64,000 nt of DNA from Arthrobacter sp. FB24 (GCF_000196235.1 NC_008541.1:744001-808000), one strand, 5' to 3'. Positions 7,962 to 16,537 are shown, counted from the first letter of the stretch. Numbers and translations: made by a program. Notes: generated from the letters alone by a model not told the origin.

Positions 7962-7983
7962 GAGAGCATTCCTAATGAGGTCT

Positions 7984-8126
7984 GAAACCGCTGAGGGATT
8001 TAACCCAGGAGTGGCAAGGCCGCGGTTACCAGGCGTCCAAAAGTGGCTAGTCGGGTTACTATTTCCACCACGTCCAGCCCCGTGAGTACGGCGGCAGCGA
8101 CGACTTCAACATGGAGGGGGCTACAG
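7984..8126 (+). other. Possible coding remnant with an in-frame TAG
   Basis: One frame reads protein-like on both sides of a stop at 8048-8050: LTQEWQGRGYQASKSG, stop, then GYYFHHVQPREYGGSDDFN. The high content of aromatic and polar residues and the absence of other stops suggest the end of a decayed gene between pspA and the SUKH-like gene. No family is identified. Confidence 0.25.
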
Positions 8127-8615
8127 ATGCCGACCGTGAATGCTGCTCTCGATCCCTATCGCAATTGGACCGATCTCCGCGAAGGCGTTGGCGCGAACCC
8201 ATTCCGGCTCGCCAGCAAGGTGGAGTTACGGGCCACCGTTGACGAAATTTCGAGGGCTTGGCCCTCTCACGTACTTTTGCCCCAACTGGAGTCACTCTGG
8301 CTATCAAGTCGCGAGGCGTGGCTGTTTCAGGACATCGACTACAGCCAATGGGGCCTGCACATCCTCGACCCATCGGCAGCAGCGGCGCGCACCAACGCCG
8401 AGCGAGCGAGGCGGCAGGCCGACTTTGAGGCGACCGACGCCGTGGTCGGCGAGTTCCTCGGCGACACCGACGTCTTGGTCCTTGAATCCAACGGCGGCGT
8501 GCTGGTCGCGCTGCCCTTGGATCCGCGCACTGACTGGCCACGGGTTGCGTCCACGCTATCCGAGTTCCTGACCCGGTATCTCCAAGCTGGTGGCGAGAAG
8601 TACTGGGAGAGCTGA
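8127..8615 (+). CDS. SMI1/KNR4 (SUKH)-like protein
   Basis: A soluble protein of 162 residues. The C-terminal half has the pattern of SUKH-superfamily proteins: FLGDTDVLVLESNGGVLVALPLD, then a final segment with an aromatic end (FLTRYLQAGGEKYWE). SUKH proteins are often immunity proteins against contact-dependent or polymorphic toxins. ATG 8127 was chosen because GGAGGGGG lies directly upstream; an in-frame extension to 8043 lacks such a site. No cognate toxin gene is visible nearby. The assignment is from sequence pattern only. Confidence 0.55.
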   Translation: MPTVNAALDPYRNWTDLREGVGANPFRLASKVELRATVDEISRAWPSHVLLPQLESLWLSSREAWLFQDIDYSQWGLHILDPSAAAARTNAERARRQADFEATDAVVGEFLGDTDVLVLESNGGVLVALPLDPRTDWPRVASTLSEFLTRYLQAGGEKYWES

Positions 8616-8658
8616 TCCCTTTCTGGCCTCGGATTGTCCGGTCAGGGTTGGCCTTACG

Positions 8659-9150
8659 CTACCTGGCGTCCTCGGACTTTCCTGGTAGTCGCTTGAGGAT
8701 TTCCCTGGCGCTGGCCACGATCATCACCTTCGTGTCGGCACGCAAACTTGGCATATCGTCCCAATCATCCAGCAGCGCGACTAACCCGCTAAGTTCAACG
8801 GGCTGCCCGAGCTCAACCCATCCATGGCGAAGAATTGACCTTGCTCCTTCGACTGGATCGAGACTTCCGTCGACCATGCGGGTCATCCAATCCCGAACCA
8901 GGATCCACCGAGCCTCAGCGTCATCTTGAGAGGGAACGGCAAGTTCGTCCCGCACCATCAACCAGAGGTCCATGGCGCCCCGCGCATCGTTGCGCGGGTG
9001 CCCGGCGAGTTCCCGCAGCGCAGGACTGTCGTAGCCTCGGCCAAGCAATTCCGCGGCAGCATCCGGCGACGCTTCTACGGGAAATAGGCCGGTTTGGACG
9101 CGCAGGAAGATGAGGCGAACGTCTTCATACATCGTGCTTTCGAAAGTCAT
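8659..9150 (-). CDS. Hypothetical protein (163 aa)
   Basis: An acidic, helix-rich soluble protein of 163 residues without signal peptide or membrane segment. It has a regular, intact frame with codon use like its neighbours, and it converges on the SUKH-like gene 43 bases away. I do not recognise its family. The DDARGAMDLWLMVRDEL and SGLVALLDDWDDMP stretches are the most distinctive parts. In this context an immunity-type role is possible but unsupported. Confidence 0.55.
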   Translation of the reverse strand: MTFESTMYEDVRLIFLRVQTGLFPVEASPDAAAELLGRGYDSPALRELAGHPRNDARGAMDLWLMVRDELAVPSQDDAEARWILVRDWMTRMVDGSLDPVEGARSILRHGWVELGQPVELSGLVALLDDWDDMPSLRADTKVMIVASAREILKRLPGKSEDAR

Positions 9151-9266
9151 GGATCCACCCTAGACAGGCCTGACCGAAAGCCCGTTAGGGGTCCGCCATA
9201 TGGCATGATCAGTCGAACGGTTCACACCCGCCTGCAGTCGCCATCTTCATAGCGGTCTTACTGGAC

Positions 9267-9440
9267 GTGACCGACAAGAAATTCGCCGGCAACCCCACCC
9301 GGTCCTATCGCAGCAGTGCCCCGCTCAGGGTCCTCGGCGAAGTCACCGACTGGACACGGCTGGCGCCTGAGGAACTCCAGGCGTGGAAAGAACGCCGGGC
9401 AGTCCTCCGTGCGGACGAGCGAGGCGAAATCATCAACTGA
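9267..9440 (+). CDS. Small hypothetical protein (57 aa), possibly a 3' gene fragment
   Basis: A GTG-initiated frame of 58 codons encoding a charged protein with RSYRSSAPLRVLGEVTDWTRLAPEELQAWKERR. Upstream codons stay open in the same frame and encode a hydrophobic stretch (AIFIAVLLD), so this may be the tail of a longer membrane protein that has lost its 5' end. No family is recognised. Confidence 0.35.
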   Translation: MTDKKFAGNPTRSYRSSAPLRVLGEVTDWTRLAPEELQAWKERRAVLRADERGEIIN

Positions 9441-9569
9441 TGATGATCGGCTTTTCGTCGCATTGTTCGCTGGCTGCAGCGTGGCCTTCGTCGCCATTGT
9501 CGCCCCTGAGAACCGGTCATCCATGGCTTGGTGCTGGTCCGGGGAACCTCCGCTGCTTTACAGTCAGAC

Positions 9570-10118
9570 ATGACTGAGAGACGACTCCCATGGTTCTTGA
9601 TACTTTTGGTCGCGGTCGCAGGTGGCTTCAATTTTCTGATCAAGGTCCTGTCCGGCGACCCGCCAGGAGATGCGGCAATAAGCACTGCCATTTACGTGGT
9701 CATGATCGGCCTTGTGTTTCTTTTCTTCGTGCGCCGACGGCGCAAGACTCTGCGCAGGCTCTCCGAACAGGGCCAGATCGAGTGCTACATTCGCCGGCCG
9801 CAAGCCCCGGACGGGGACCGCTACCGGAAATGGAATTTTGGCCTCGTAACCCCATCGCCGGGAACCCTCACGTTCCAGCCGGTCCTTGGCCGGACAAGCA
9901 TCGCTAGAGGTGAACCTTTCAATATCCACATTCACGCGACGTCGGGCCCACGTTATTCCCCTACCAAGTGGGACAAATTCAACCGTCTTGAGCCGAACGC
10001 CCTGGTCCTTCCCTTGCTAACCGATGAGGGGCCGGTCGAAGTAGCCGGTCAGGCAACTACGCTCGACAGAATCGAAGCGTCCCTGGCAGGAACGGAACCC
10101 ACGGAGGCCCGCAGCTAA
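9570..10118 (+). CDS. Membrane-anchored hypothetical protein
   Basis: A protein of 182 residues. Two hydrophobic helices (about 7-25 and 35-54) are followed by RRRRK and a soluble cytoplasmic domain of about 120 residues. I do not recognise the domain (WNFGLVTPSPGTLTFQPVLGRTSIARGEPFNI). ATG 9570 fits the membrane topology (positively charged MTERR before the first helix); an upstream in-frame GTG at 9528 adds nothing recognisable. Its composition suggests a real gene, but its role is unknown. Confidence 0.5.
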   Translation: MTERRLPWFLILLVAVAGGFNFLIKVLSGDPPGDAAISTAIYVVMIGLVFLFFVRRRRKTLRRLSEQGQIECYIRRPQAPDGDRYRKWNFGLVTPSPGTLTFQPVLGRTSIARGEPFNIHIHATSGPRYSPTKWDKFNRLEPNALVLPLLTDEGPVEVAGQATTLDRIEASLAGTEPTEARS

Positions 10119-10163
10119 GCGGCCGCGCCGGATCCAGGGCCACTCCCCGGGAGGGCGCTTGCC

Positions 10164-10808
10164 TCAGCGTGCGGCGGGTCTGCCCCGTTTCCTCCCGGCA
10201 CGCCAGCCCGGCACTGCCTCATCCAGGGCCGCCGCCTTGTCGGTGCTCAGCCGGCCCTGGCGCAGCTTGGACCACTGGGCGTGCAGCCACCCCGAGATCG
10301 TGTTCCTCGCCGGTGATGGTGGCCTTGGGCCGTGGCCAGTCGTTTCCCGATGGTCGGTACGCCGTCAGCGCCGCGAGCCGCGCCCGCCACCGTTCCTCGT
10401 CAGCCTCGACACGTGCCGGCCGCACCCAGTCCGGCAGGACGGCCAGACCGTTCTGGAACTCAGCAGGGAGCCTGCCTGCACGGGCGTCCTCGCGCCGCCG
10501 CTGCAGCCAGGTCGCCAGCGTCCGCTCCTCCGTGGTCGTCCCGTGCCGGTACGGGTAGCGGCCGGTGGCCTGGACCATGGCCACCAGCTGCCTCAGACGG
10601 TTCCGCCCCCAGGGACGTGACCCGGGCGGTGCTGGTTCGGGCCCGCTTGCCCCGTGCAACAGTCACGCCCCACTGACCGGCACTCCCGGCACCCGCCCAT
10701 CGCCTCCAGGGCTCCATCCAGGGCCAGGCCGGGAATGACAGTCACGACCGCAGCCGCCTCCTCACTGGTCAGAGGCTTAGGTGCCTAAACGGACAGATCG
10801 TGAGACAT
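10164..10808 (-). pseudogene. Degenerate helicase-associated-domain protein gene
   Basis: On the minus strand, ATG 10808 begins MSHDLSV, meets a TAG at 10787-10785, and continues in frame as PLTSEEAAAVVTVIPGLALD with a cysteine cluster (GCRECRSVGRDCC). A frameshift near 10625 leads into SRPWGRNRLRQLVAMVQATGRYP and a typical helicase-associated repeat (EERTLATWLQRRRED, LPDW). A second frameshift near 10290 leads into WLHAQWSKLRQGRL, LDEAVPGW and the stop at 10164. These W...LR.GRL...LPGW repeats occur at the ends of actinobacterial superfamily II helicases and in small stand-alone proteins. One nonsense change and two frameshifts make this a decayed gene. Confidence 0.65.
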
Positions 10809-11025
10809 ACGAGCAGCCTACAGTTATGGACCGACGCACAGCGGGCTCACAGCCCCTAAACACCGGCGGACTCGTACGCGGAATGGAGCAAGGAGGACCG
10901 ACCCTGATCCTGCCGCTTCGGAGAGCTATTAAGTCAATAGCTCGCGTCAGCCTCCCGCCCCAGCTAATTCTCCAAATAAATGTGATGTCCAGAGCGGGCC
11001 AAAACGGGAACTGTAGACTCTCGCT

Positions 11026-11328
11026 GTGGAGGCGACGCATCATCTTAGAGACCTGCCGGACGGCTGGACCTGGGAACCTCCCCTTGCCCCCTACGCTGCA
11101 TGGCTTGGAGAGGCTTTCATGATGAATCCGGATGATGACCTCCTGCCGACGGGATGCACGGACAGCACCTGGATTCTTCACACCCAGTACTTTTGCCCTC
11201 CCGAGCTTGAGCTTCCGGACGCCTGGGATGATGACGAGCTGTGGCCCGGGTTCGGCTTCGGCACACACCCACCCGGCGGCTGGGAGCGGTTGACGTGGGC
11301 CGAGTCCGCTTCCTTAAAGCCAGCCTGA
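11026..11328 (+). CDS. Hypothetical protein (100 aa), acidic and tryptophan-rich
   Basis: A 100-residue frame from GTG 11026 encodes an acidic, aromatic-rich protein (GWTWEPPLAPYAAWLGEAF, LPDAWDDDELWPGFGFG). The composition looks like real protein rather than a chance frame, but there is no clear ribosome-binding site and no family match. The 210 bases upstream are AT-richer than the surroundings and contain no gene that I can support. Confidence 0.4.
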   Translation: MEATHHLRDLPDGWTWEPPLAPYAAWLGEAFMMNPDDDLLPTGCTDSTWILHTQYFCPPELELPDAWDDDELWPGFGFGTHPPGGWERLTWAESASLKPA

Positions 11329-11872
11329 TACAGCACCTCCGGCAACATCCCACCATTGAAACCCTCGACTGGTCCCGAAAAGCCGCACCCTAGCCGACGT
11401 GGTGCTCACTACGGTCTGCTGGCCCACTTCGGATCTCTCGTCAAAAGTTTGCCCCTAGATTCTGTCCTGAAACGCATGTGCGTCCGCTGAGTTCTTCCAC
11501 CAGAGCGTGTGGCACTCATTCTCAAGCCTTCAGGTGGGGATGCCCGTAAGGGGGGTCGCTATCCTTGGCTGTTCTGGGCTCGATGCCTGACCCGGCCATT
11601 TTTCTGGCCCGGCCAGGGTCCGCCCACCGATAACGCCTTCCCTGCGGTCCCCGTGCGGAAGACTTCTGAAACCGACGACAGCTTCTCGACATGACCGGCG
11701 ATTGTTTGTGGGACCGCCCCGGCGTCTCACGAACTCTGGCTTGATAAGAGCCGGGCCCGCCCCCCGGAAAATCTGGCTTGAAGGTGCCTGGAGTGTCTCA
11801 CCAACCTGTCTCACCGCAGCGTCCCACAAGCACTCGAGGCTTATTGACACACCCCCGAATTAGCATGCGCGC
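11329..11872. other. Gene-free stretch with short repeats upstream of the recombinase remnant
   Basis: No convincing gene is present. The last 170 bases contain a 9-base inverted pair (TTGTGGGAC at 11706 and GTCCCACAA at 11821), a 10-base direct repeat (TCTGGCTTGA at 11735 and 11772), and several GTCTCAC copies. Such clustered repeats beside a serine recombinase gene are what a resolution (res) site would look like, but subsite structure could not be proven. Confidence 0.35.
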
Positions 11873-12480
11873 ATGGGACTGCTACTGGGATACGTGAGGG
11901 TGTCTACGACCGATCAGCACGGGGCGGCGCAGCGGGATGCACTGTTGGCGGCCGGCGTCGAGGAGAAGTACGTCTACTTCGACCACCTGTCCGGGCGAAG
12001 GCGGCCAAGGAACGGCCGGGACTGTCCGCGCTCCTTGCGTTCGCCCGCGAAGGGGACGTTGTGCTGGTCTACCGGATCGATCGGCTCGGACGGTCCCTGT
12101 TGGACGGGATTGACCCCTCCACGGCCTCGGGTCGCTTACAGCTGGGACTGTTCGCCACCCTGGCAGAATACGAGCGCGAGCTCATCAACGAGCGGGTTCG
12201 GGCCGGGGTCATGGCCGCCAAAGCCAGAGGCGTTAAGTTCGGCCAGCAGCCCATCGACGAGACCACCGCGGAGGACAAGGTGGAAACCGCCCGGCGGCTG
12301 CTGTCCGAAGGCAAGACGGCCGAGCGGGTCGCAGAGACTGTCGGCTGGTCACGGGCCACCCTGTACCGGTACCTGAAGATGTACGGCCACGAGACCCCGG
12401 CCAAGGGTCAGGCCCAGCTGGATCTCGGGCCGGGGAAGTCCCGATACTCGAAGAGGAAGAACGTCCCGGTCCGAAGGTAG
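11873..12480 (+). pseudogene. Degenerate serine recombinase (resolvase/invertase)
   Basis: From ATG 11873 the frame begins LGYVRVSTTDQHGAAQRDAL, containing the catalytic serine motif of small serine recombinases. After YFDHLSG, near 11995, the frame shifts by one base. The new frame supplies KAAKERPGLSALLAFAREGDVVLVYRIDRLGRSLLDGIDPSTASGRLQLGLFATLAEYERELINERV and a C-terminal HTH (GKTAERVAETVGWSRATLYRYLK). Between RSLLD and GIDPST about 20 residues normal for the family are missing, so an internal in-frame deletion accompanies the frameshift. The protein would be inactive. It probably came from a Tn3-like or other mobile element of which nothing else is recognisable here. Confidence 0.8.
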
Positions 12481-12733
12481 GCATGCTCCCTGGCAACGAC
12501 AACACGGGGCTGCCATGGGCGTTTGCGTGGATGAACCCGGCAGCGCCGGGCCAGAAAGAGGGGGCGTCATCCGAAGCGGTGGCTGACCTGCCGCCGCTTG
12601 TTCGCGAGCCTTGCGGTGTCTGCCGGGGCTGGCGGTGAACCTACTCAACTGACTCAGATGTACTGTGAAGTCCTTTTGCGTGTCTGGGGTAGATTCATGC
12701 GGGGGCGACGCAGTGCGCCGAGGAAGGGTGGAT

Positions 12734-13759
12734 GTGGGATTCTTTAGGCGCAAGGTCGCTCCGGCCTCCGTACATCCAATTTCAAAATTCTGGCAATGGT
12801 GGACTTCTGAAGGTGCGGCCCGATTTAATGCCGCAGTGGCAACCGGTCAATGGGGTGACCTTCCCAACCAGATGAGCAAACAACTCGCTGCCATCGACCC
12901 AGGCCTGGCTTGGGACACCGGACCCGGGCGCACATCCCGCAGCCTCCTTGCTGTCAGCTCCGAAGGCGATTCCGCGTTGCGGCGGATCGCGGAACAATGG
13001 CTTCGGTCAGCTCCGGCCGCGGATGAATTCTGGGAGTACGCTGCCGCACGCCAGCCAGTCGCGGGTGTGCTCGACAACGTCATCGAGATCGATGGCCACC
13101 GGCTTCGCCTGGGCGATGTCCGATTCGGACTAAAGGTTGACTCCGAAAGTGAATGCCTTGACATAGACGTTCATCACCCGCTCTTTGTCGAAATGACTGA
13201 GGAAGGACCCCTCAGGGTATCCTTCCTGCTCCTTGACTGGATTCTCGGCGAGGATGGGGTCGAACGATGGGTGCGCGCCATAGGAACAACCGACAACGGA
13301 GATACGGCCACCGCCACCGCGTCAGATCTCACCGCTGCCATCAGCACAATGACCGCTCAAGCCCAGACGGACAAATGGGTCCTGATGGAGGGAACGACAC
13401 ACGGCAGCGAAAGGGTCATCGTCAGCGCCCGCCGGCCCCTGCGCTGGATCGACTACCCCATCTTCGACCTGCATACCGAAGTACGCATCCAGTATGACGA
13501 CAGGCGGGACGACGGGCTTCCGACGGTCGACTCTCTAGATTCTCTCCGCGGAATCGAGGATGACATCTCCGCGGCACTTGGAACACGAGGGATCCTGGTC
13601 GCCCATGAGACAGCAGCCGGCGCAAGGCTGCTGCACTACTACTCAGACTCAGAGGACCAAAACGGACGCGACGCCATCGAGACTGCGGCACGTGTCGCCG
13701 GCGGCGCCACTCGACACGATCCTGACCCCGGATGGAAGCACGTACGTCGATTCGCATGA
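12734..13759 (+). CDS. DUF695-like hypothetical protein
   Basis: An intact 341-residue soluble protein. The N-terminal part (FWQWWTSEGAARFNAAVATGQW) and the C-terminal part (WVLMEGTTHGSERVIVSARRPLRWIDYPIFDLHTEV ... LRGIEDDISAALGTRGILVAHETAAGARLLHYYSDS) resemble DUF695-containing proteins, whose biochemical function is unknown. GTG 12734 was chosen because AGGAAGG lies seven bases upstream; the open frame extends back to 12665 without a better site. It lies between broken genes but shows no damage itself. An immunity role is possible in this setting but is inference. Confidence 0.55.
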   Translation: MGFFRRKVAPASVHPISKFWQWWTSEGAARFNAAVATGQWGDLPNQMSKQLAAIDPGLAWDTGPGRTSRSLLAVSSEGDSALRRIAEQWLRSAPAADEFWEYAAARQPVAGVLDNVIEIDGHRLRLGDVRFGLKVDSESECLDIDVHHPLFVEMTEEGPLRVSFLLLDWILGEDGVERWVRAIGTTDNGDTATATASDLTAAISTMTAQAQTDKWVLMEGTTHGSERVIVSARRPLRWIDYPIFDLHTEVRIQYDDRRDDGLPTVDSLDSLRGIEDDISAALGTRGILVAHETAAGARLLHYYSDSEDQNGRDAIETAARVAGGATRHDPDPGWKHVRRFA

Positions 13760-13901
13760 CAATGTGGCGCGCCGTTCCGAGACCTGGACACCCCGCCATT
13801 GAGCATTGCCGGGAATGTTGAACGGTGAAACGGTGCCGCCTGCTCAGTGGGTATCGTTCAGGCACGGGACACCATTGGGGGAATAGTGATCTATCAGAAC
13901 T

Positions 13902-14340
13902 TTGCACCGGGGAAGCAAAGGACTAAATGGATCTGGTGGACTTGGCGGTATCGGTACCCGGATCGCCGCCGCACTGTCTTTCGCGCTCGTCCTGACCTCC
14001 TGCGCCACGCCGTCGATCGAGGAGATGGGACGCAACGCCATCCGCCAGGACGCCGCCGAGGGCAAAGACTGGTTCACCCGGTTCACGGCCGCCACCGACA
14101 AAGCTGGAGGGCATGGGCAACCCGTACGCCTGCGGCTGGGACCCCGACGGGAACTTCCACACCGATCACTACTACGGCGAGCACCTGACGACCAGCGGCT
14201 GGTGGGGACGCGAACAGCGTACGGTCAGCGCCTGCGCCCGATTCGAAGTGGACCTGGGCTCGGTGATTGCGACATCCATCGACTGCCCCGACCGACCTCC
14301 ATTCTCCGACTACACCGACGAACGGGTAGTGGTTGCGTGA
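13902..14340 (+). pseudogene. Frameshifted lipoprotein gene
   Basis: The first frame encodes a lipoprotein signal (ALSFALVLTSCATP, with the lipobox cysteine codon at 14001-14003) followed by EEMGRNAIRQDAAEGKDWFTRFTAATDK. At a run of three A's (14099-14101) the coding sense moves to another frame: LEGMGNPYACGWDPDGNFHTDHYYGE, ending at 14340. Removing one A restores a continuous protein of about 145 residues. The 5' end is also uncertain: the only start in the lipoprotein frame is TTG 13902, while a GTG with a GGGGGAA site at 13887 is in another frame. Either the gene is decayed or the sequence has an error. Confidence 0.5.
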
Positions 14341-14439
14341 ACAATGGCGACACCGCGGCGATGCCGTTCATCTGAGACTTCACGCGCGGTCCCTGGCAGG
14401 GATCTTCCGCCTGATCCGCCCAACAGATAGTGTTGGGCT

Positions 14440-14961
14440 ATGGAAAAGCAGCGGAGGGCCGTGGAGCAGACCGTGATCCTGAAGGGTGGCGGACGGGAGA
14501 CTCCGGTCAAAATGCGGAACGGGGTCATCCTTCTTCCGAAGGGGTTTAAGGTCTCACCCCGCCATGCTGCGCGCCGCGGCAAGGCGCCGGCCAAGACTGC
14601 CACGGTCAACCTGGCCGGCCTGAAAGATGCCCCGGACTACGGTCCGCGGGCTGTGACGCAGCGGCTGGTGAACGCGCTGGGCAACAACGCCGTGGCGGCA
14701 CTACTCGGCGTCAACAAGGACAGGCCCGGCCGGTGGGTGTCCGGCGAGGATGCTCCGAACGAGGAGAACCGCGCACAGCTGGCCGACTTGGATGCCCTGG
14801 TCGGCCATCTGCACAGTGCATTCACGCCGGCCCAGGCCAGGCTGTGGCTGGAAGGCCAGGACCCGCATCTGGGCGCCCGTCCCATTGATGTGTACCGGCT
14901 CGAAGGTGCGGCGCCGGTGATCGAGGCGATCCGGGCCTTCGAACAGGGAGCGTTCGCCTAG
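14440..14961 (+). CDS. Xre/MbcA/ParS-type antitoxin of a RES toxin-antitoxin pair
   Basis: A 173-residue protein. The N-terminal 60 residues are basic and unstructured-looking. From about 65 there is a helical DNA-binding region (RAVTQRLVNALGNNAVAALLGVNKDRPGRWVSGEDAPNEENRAQLADLDALV) and then a DUF2384-like C-terminal domain ending in a toxin-binding helical tail. This is the Xre-family antitoxin that partners RES toxins: it binds its own promoter and blocks the toxin active site. Its TAG stop is followed at once by the GTG of the toxin gene. The start ATG 14440 lacks a clear ribosome-binding site; later starts are possible. Confidence 0.8.
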   Translation: MEKQRRAVEQTVILKGGGRETPVKMRNGVILLPKGFKVSPRHAARRGKAPAKTATVNLAGLKDAPDYGPRAVTQRLVNALGNNAVAALLGVNKDRPGRWVSGEDAPNEENRAQLADLDALVGHLHSAFTPAQARLWLEGQDPHLGARPIDVYRLEGAAPVIEAIRAFEQGAFA

Positions 14962-15516
14962 GTGGAGTTCTGGCGCGTACTCAACTGGCACCCTGACGCC
15001 TCAACTCCGGCGGAGAACGGGCACCCGCTGTACATCTGGCCGCGGCAGGGAACCGGCAGGGTGGACGACCCGGACCGCGAATACACCGTGCTCTATGTCG
15101 GCGACTCGGCCGAGGGCGCCGCGGCGGAAGCGTTTGGCCGGTATCCCGTGTGGAACTCCGACATTTTGGCCCCGCCGCCAGGGACACCGCCCGGCACCCG
15201 GAAAGCCCTGGTGAAATACGAGGGGGATCCGCCGATCCTCGACCTGGACGATCCGGAAGCGCTGCAAGAATGGTCGCTGCGGCCCAGCAACATTGTGTCC
15301 CGGGACCGGGCCTCCACCCAGCAGTGGGCGCGGAGCATGTATGAAACGGGGGACTACGCCGGCCTCTCCTGGTGGTCCTTCTACGAGCCCCGCTGGGCCA
15401 GCTTCGGCCTGTGGGACATTACCGGGCTGACGCCGGTCGGCGACCCGGAACCGCTGACAATGACCCACGACGCCGTGCAGGACGCCGCAACCCTGATCCG
15501 GCGCGTCATCAGCTAG
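14962..15516 (+). CDS. RES-domain toxin (NAD+-degrading family)
   Basis: A 184-residue RES-domain protein. RES toxins of the MbcT/ParT type destroy or transfer ADP-ribose from NAD+. The conserved layout is visible: an arginine-containing N-terminal segment (LYIWPRQGTGRVDDPDREYTVLYVGDSAEGAAAEAFGRY, residues 23-61, with the helix that usually carries the family glutamate) and a serine-containing core (YAGLSWWSFYEPRWASFGLWD). GTG 14962 directly abuts the antitoxin stop, so translation is probably coupled. The pair is intact among broken genes, as expected for an addiction module. Confidence 0.82.
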   Translation: MEFWRVLNWHPDASTPAENGHPLYIWPRQGTGRVDDPDREYTVLYVGDSAEGAAAEAFGRYPVWNSDILAPPPGTPPGTRKALVKYEGDPPILDLDDPEALQEWSLRPSNIVSRDRASTQQWARSMYETGDYAGLSWWSFYEPRWASFGLWDITGLTPVGDPEPLTMTHDAVQDAATLIRRVIS

Positions 15517-15583
15517 GGGCCCGCCAGAAATTGGACAACCTCCGCATGGTCCCTTGCAAGACACCGCACCAATAAGGGAACCG

Positions 15584-16054
15584 ATGGACACTTCAGTTTC
15601 AGCCGTTGGCCCCGCCCTGGCAACCCCCGCAGCAGTTCCCGATGAGCCAGGCACACAGGTGCAGCTCAGCCAAGCGCCGGGCTATCTGGGGGCTCTCACA
15701 CCCGCCGTTTCCGTGGCCCCGCTCGAGCCGGATCCAGTAGTGCGGCAGCCACGGAGCGTGACGGTTTGGTTGGCCGGCATGGAACAGGAGGGCTACCGGG
15801 TTCTCCACTCGGTCCCGCTGTCGCCGCGAAAAGACATCGACCACCTCGTCATCGGACCCACAGGTATCCATGCCCACCCGTGATTGGGATAAGTCCTCGT
15901 CGTCCACTGTTCCGGTGAACCGCTGATGAAAGTGGCCGCAGAAAACGTTGGTTGGCCGGAGGGTATCGACTGCCCGTTGGAGAAGGTCGCGGCTTACTTG
16001 CGCTCTGGCTATAAGGGCAGATTATGCAAAGGCTGCGACAAACCTGGCGGTTAG
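15584..16054 (+). pseudogene. NERD-domain protein remnant with internal deletion
   Basis: ATG 15584, after AAGGGA, begins a frame with a disordered N-terminus and then GMEQEGYRVLHSVPLSPRKDIDHLVIGPTGI, the start of a nuclease-related (NERD) domain. It stops at 15883, just after the IDHLVIGP strand, where a full domain needs roughly 70 more residues. Shortly after, another frame reads VLVVHCSGEPLMKVAAENVGWPEGIDCPLEKVAAYLRSGYKGRL and ends at 16054. This resembles the end of the same kind of protein. The simplest reading is a gene that lost its middle through deletion. Confidence 0.45.
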
Positions 16055-16135
16055 TCCACCTCATCTTGGGAGCGCACTTATAGAACTCGATCTCACTGCA
16101 CCTACTAGGGGTGAATCCCTGGACGCCGACATCAT

Positions 16136-16537
16136 CTAGTCAGCTGGTTCATAAATAGCTTCCGTGCGACTGAGCCAGCCGAGCGCTGGCTCTCTGCGGA
16201 GAGACTGAATGGCCTTCGCTCGTGTGACAACCAGCAACGCAACAGGTAAGTCGGAGGTGACCAAATGCTGAAATGCGGATACTGCTTGGATCAGCTCGGG
16301 CGTCAGGCGGCGGCTACCGCCTGGAATGACCAGATAGCCCGCCCCGGTAGACGGTGATCTCGCCTGACGTCTTCCACCGACAAACCGATGACGGCCATCC
16401 CGCAGCGCTTGCGAAGAATCGAGCCCCTCCTCGATGCGCTTCGAACCCGCTTCGTCCGCAGCCGAAGCCAACGTAATCTGCTCCGGGAGGTGCCTGAGTT
16501 TTTCAAGCAGGGCCCTCTGCCCATTCGGCTGACGTCG
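16136..16537 (-). pseudogene. AAA ATPase C-terminal remnant
   Basis: On the minus strand a frame from about 16537 reads RALLEKLRHLPEQITLASAADEAGSKRIEEGLDSSQALRDG. The middle about 30 residues are out of register, with GMAVIGLSVEDVRRDH in a different frame. From about 16270 the first frame resumes as TPELIQAVSAFQHLVTSDLPVALLV...KAIQSLRREPALGWLSRTEAIY. The last block is typical of AAA ATPases that act as sensors or partners of other effectors (LPVALLVAGLP-type motif). The Walker motifs are absent, so only a broken fragment remains. Confidence 0.4.

Noticed and set aside
9305..9691. Minus-strand frames around 9258-9691
   Set aside because: They overlap better plus-strand candidates and contain no recognisable motif.
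11509..11850. Small open frames on both strands upstream of the recombinase remnant
   Set aside because: They overlap one another and the repeat cluster and show no protein-like composition or ribosome-binding sites.
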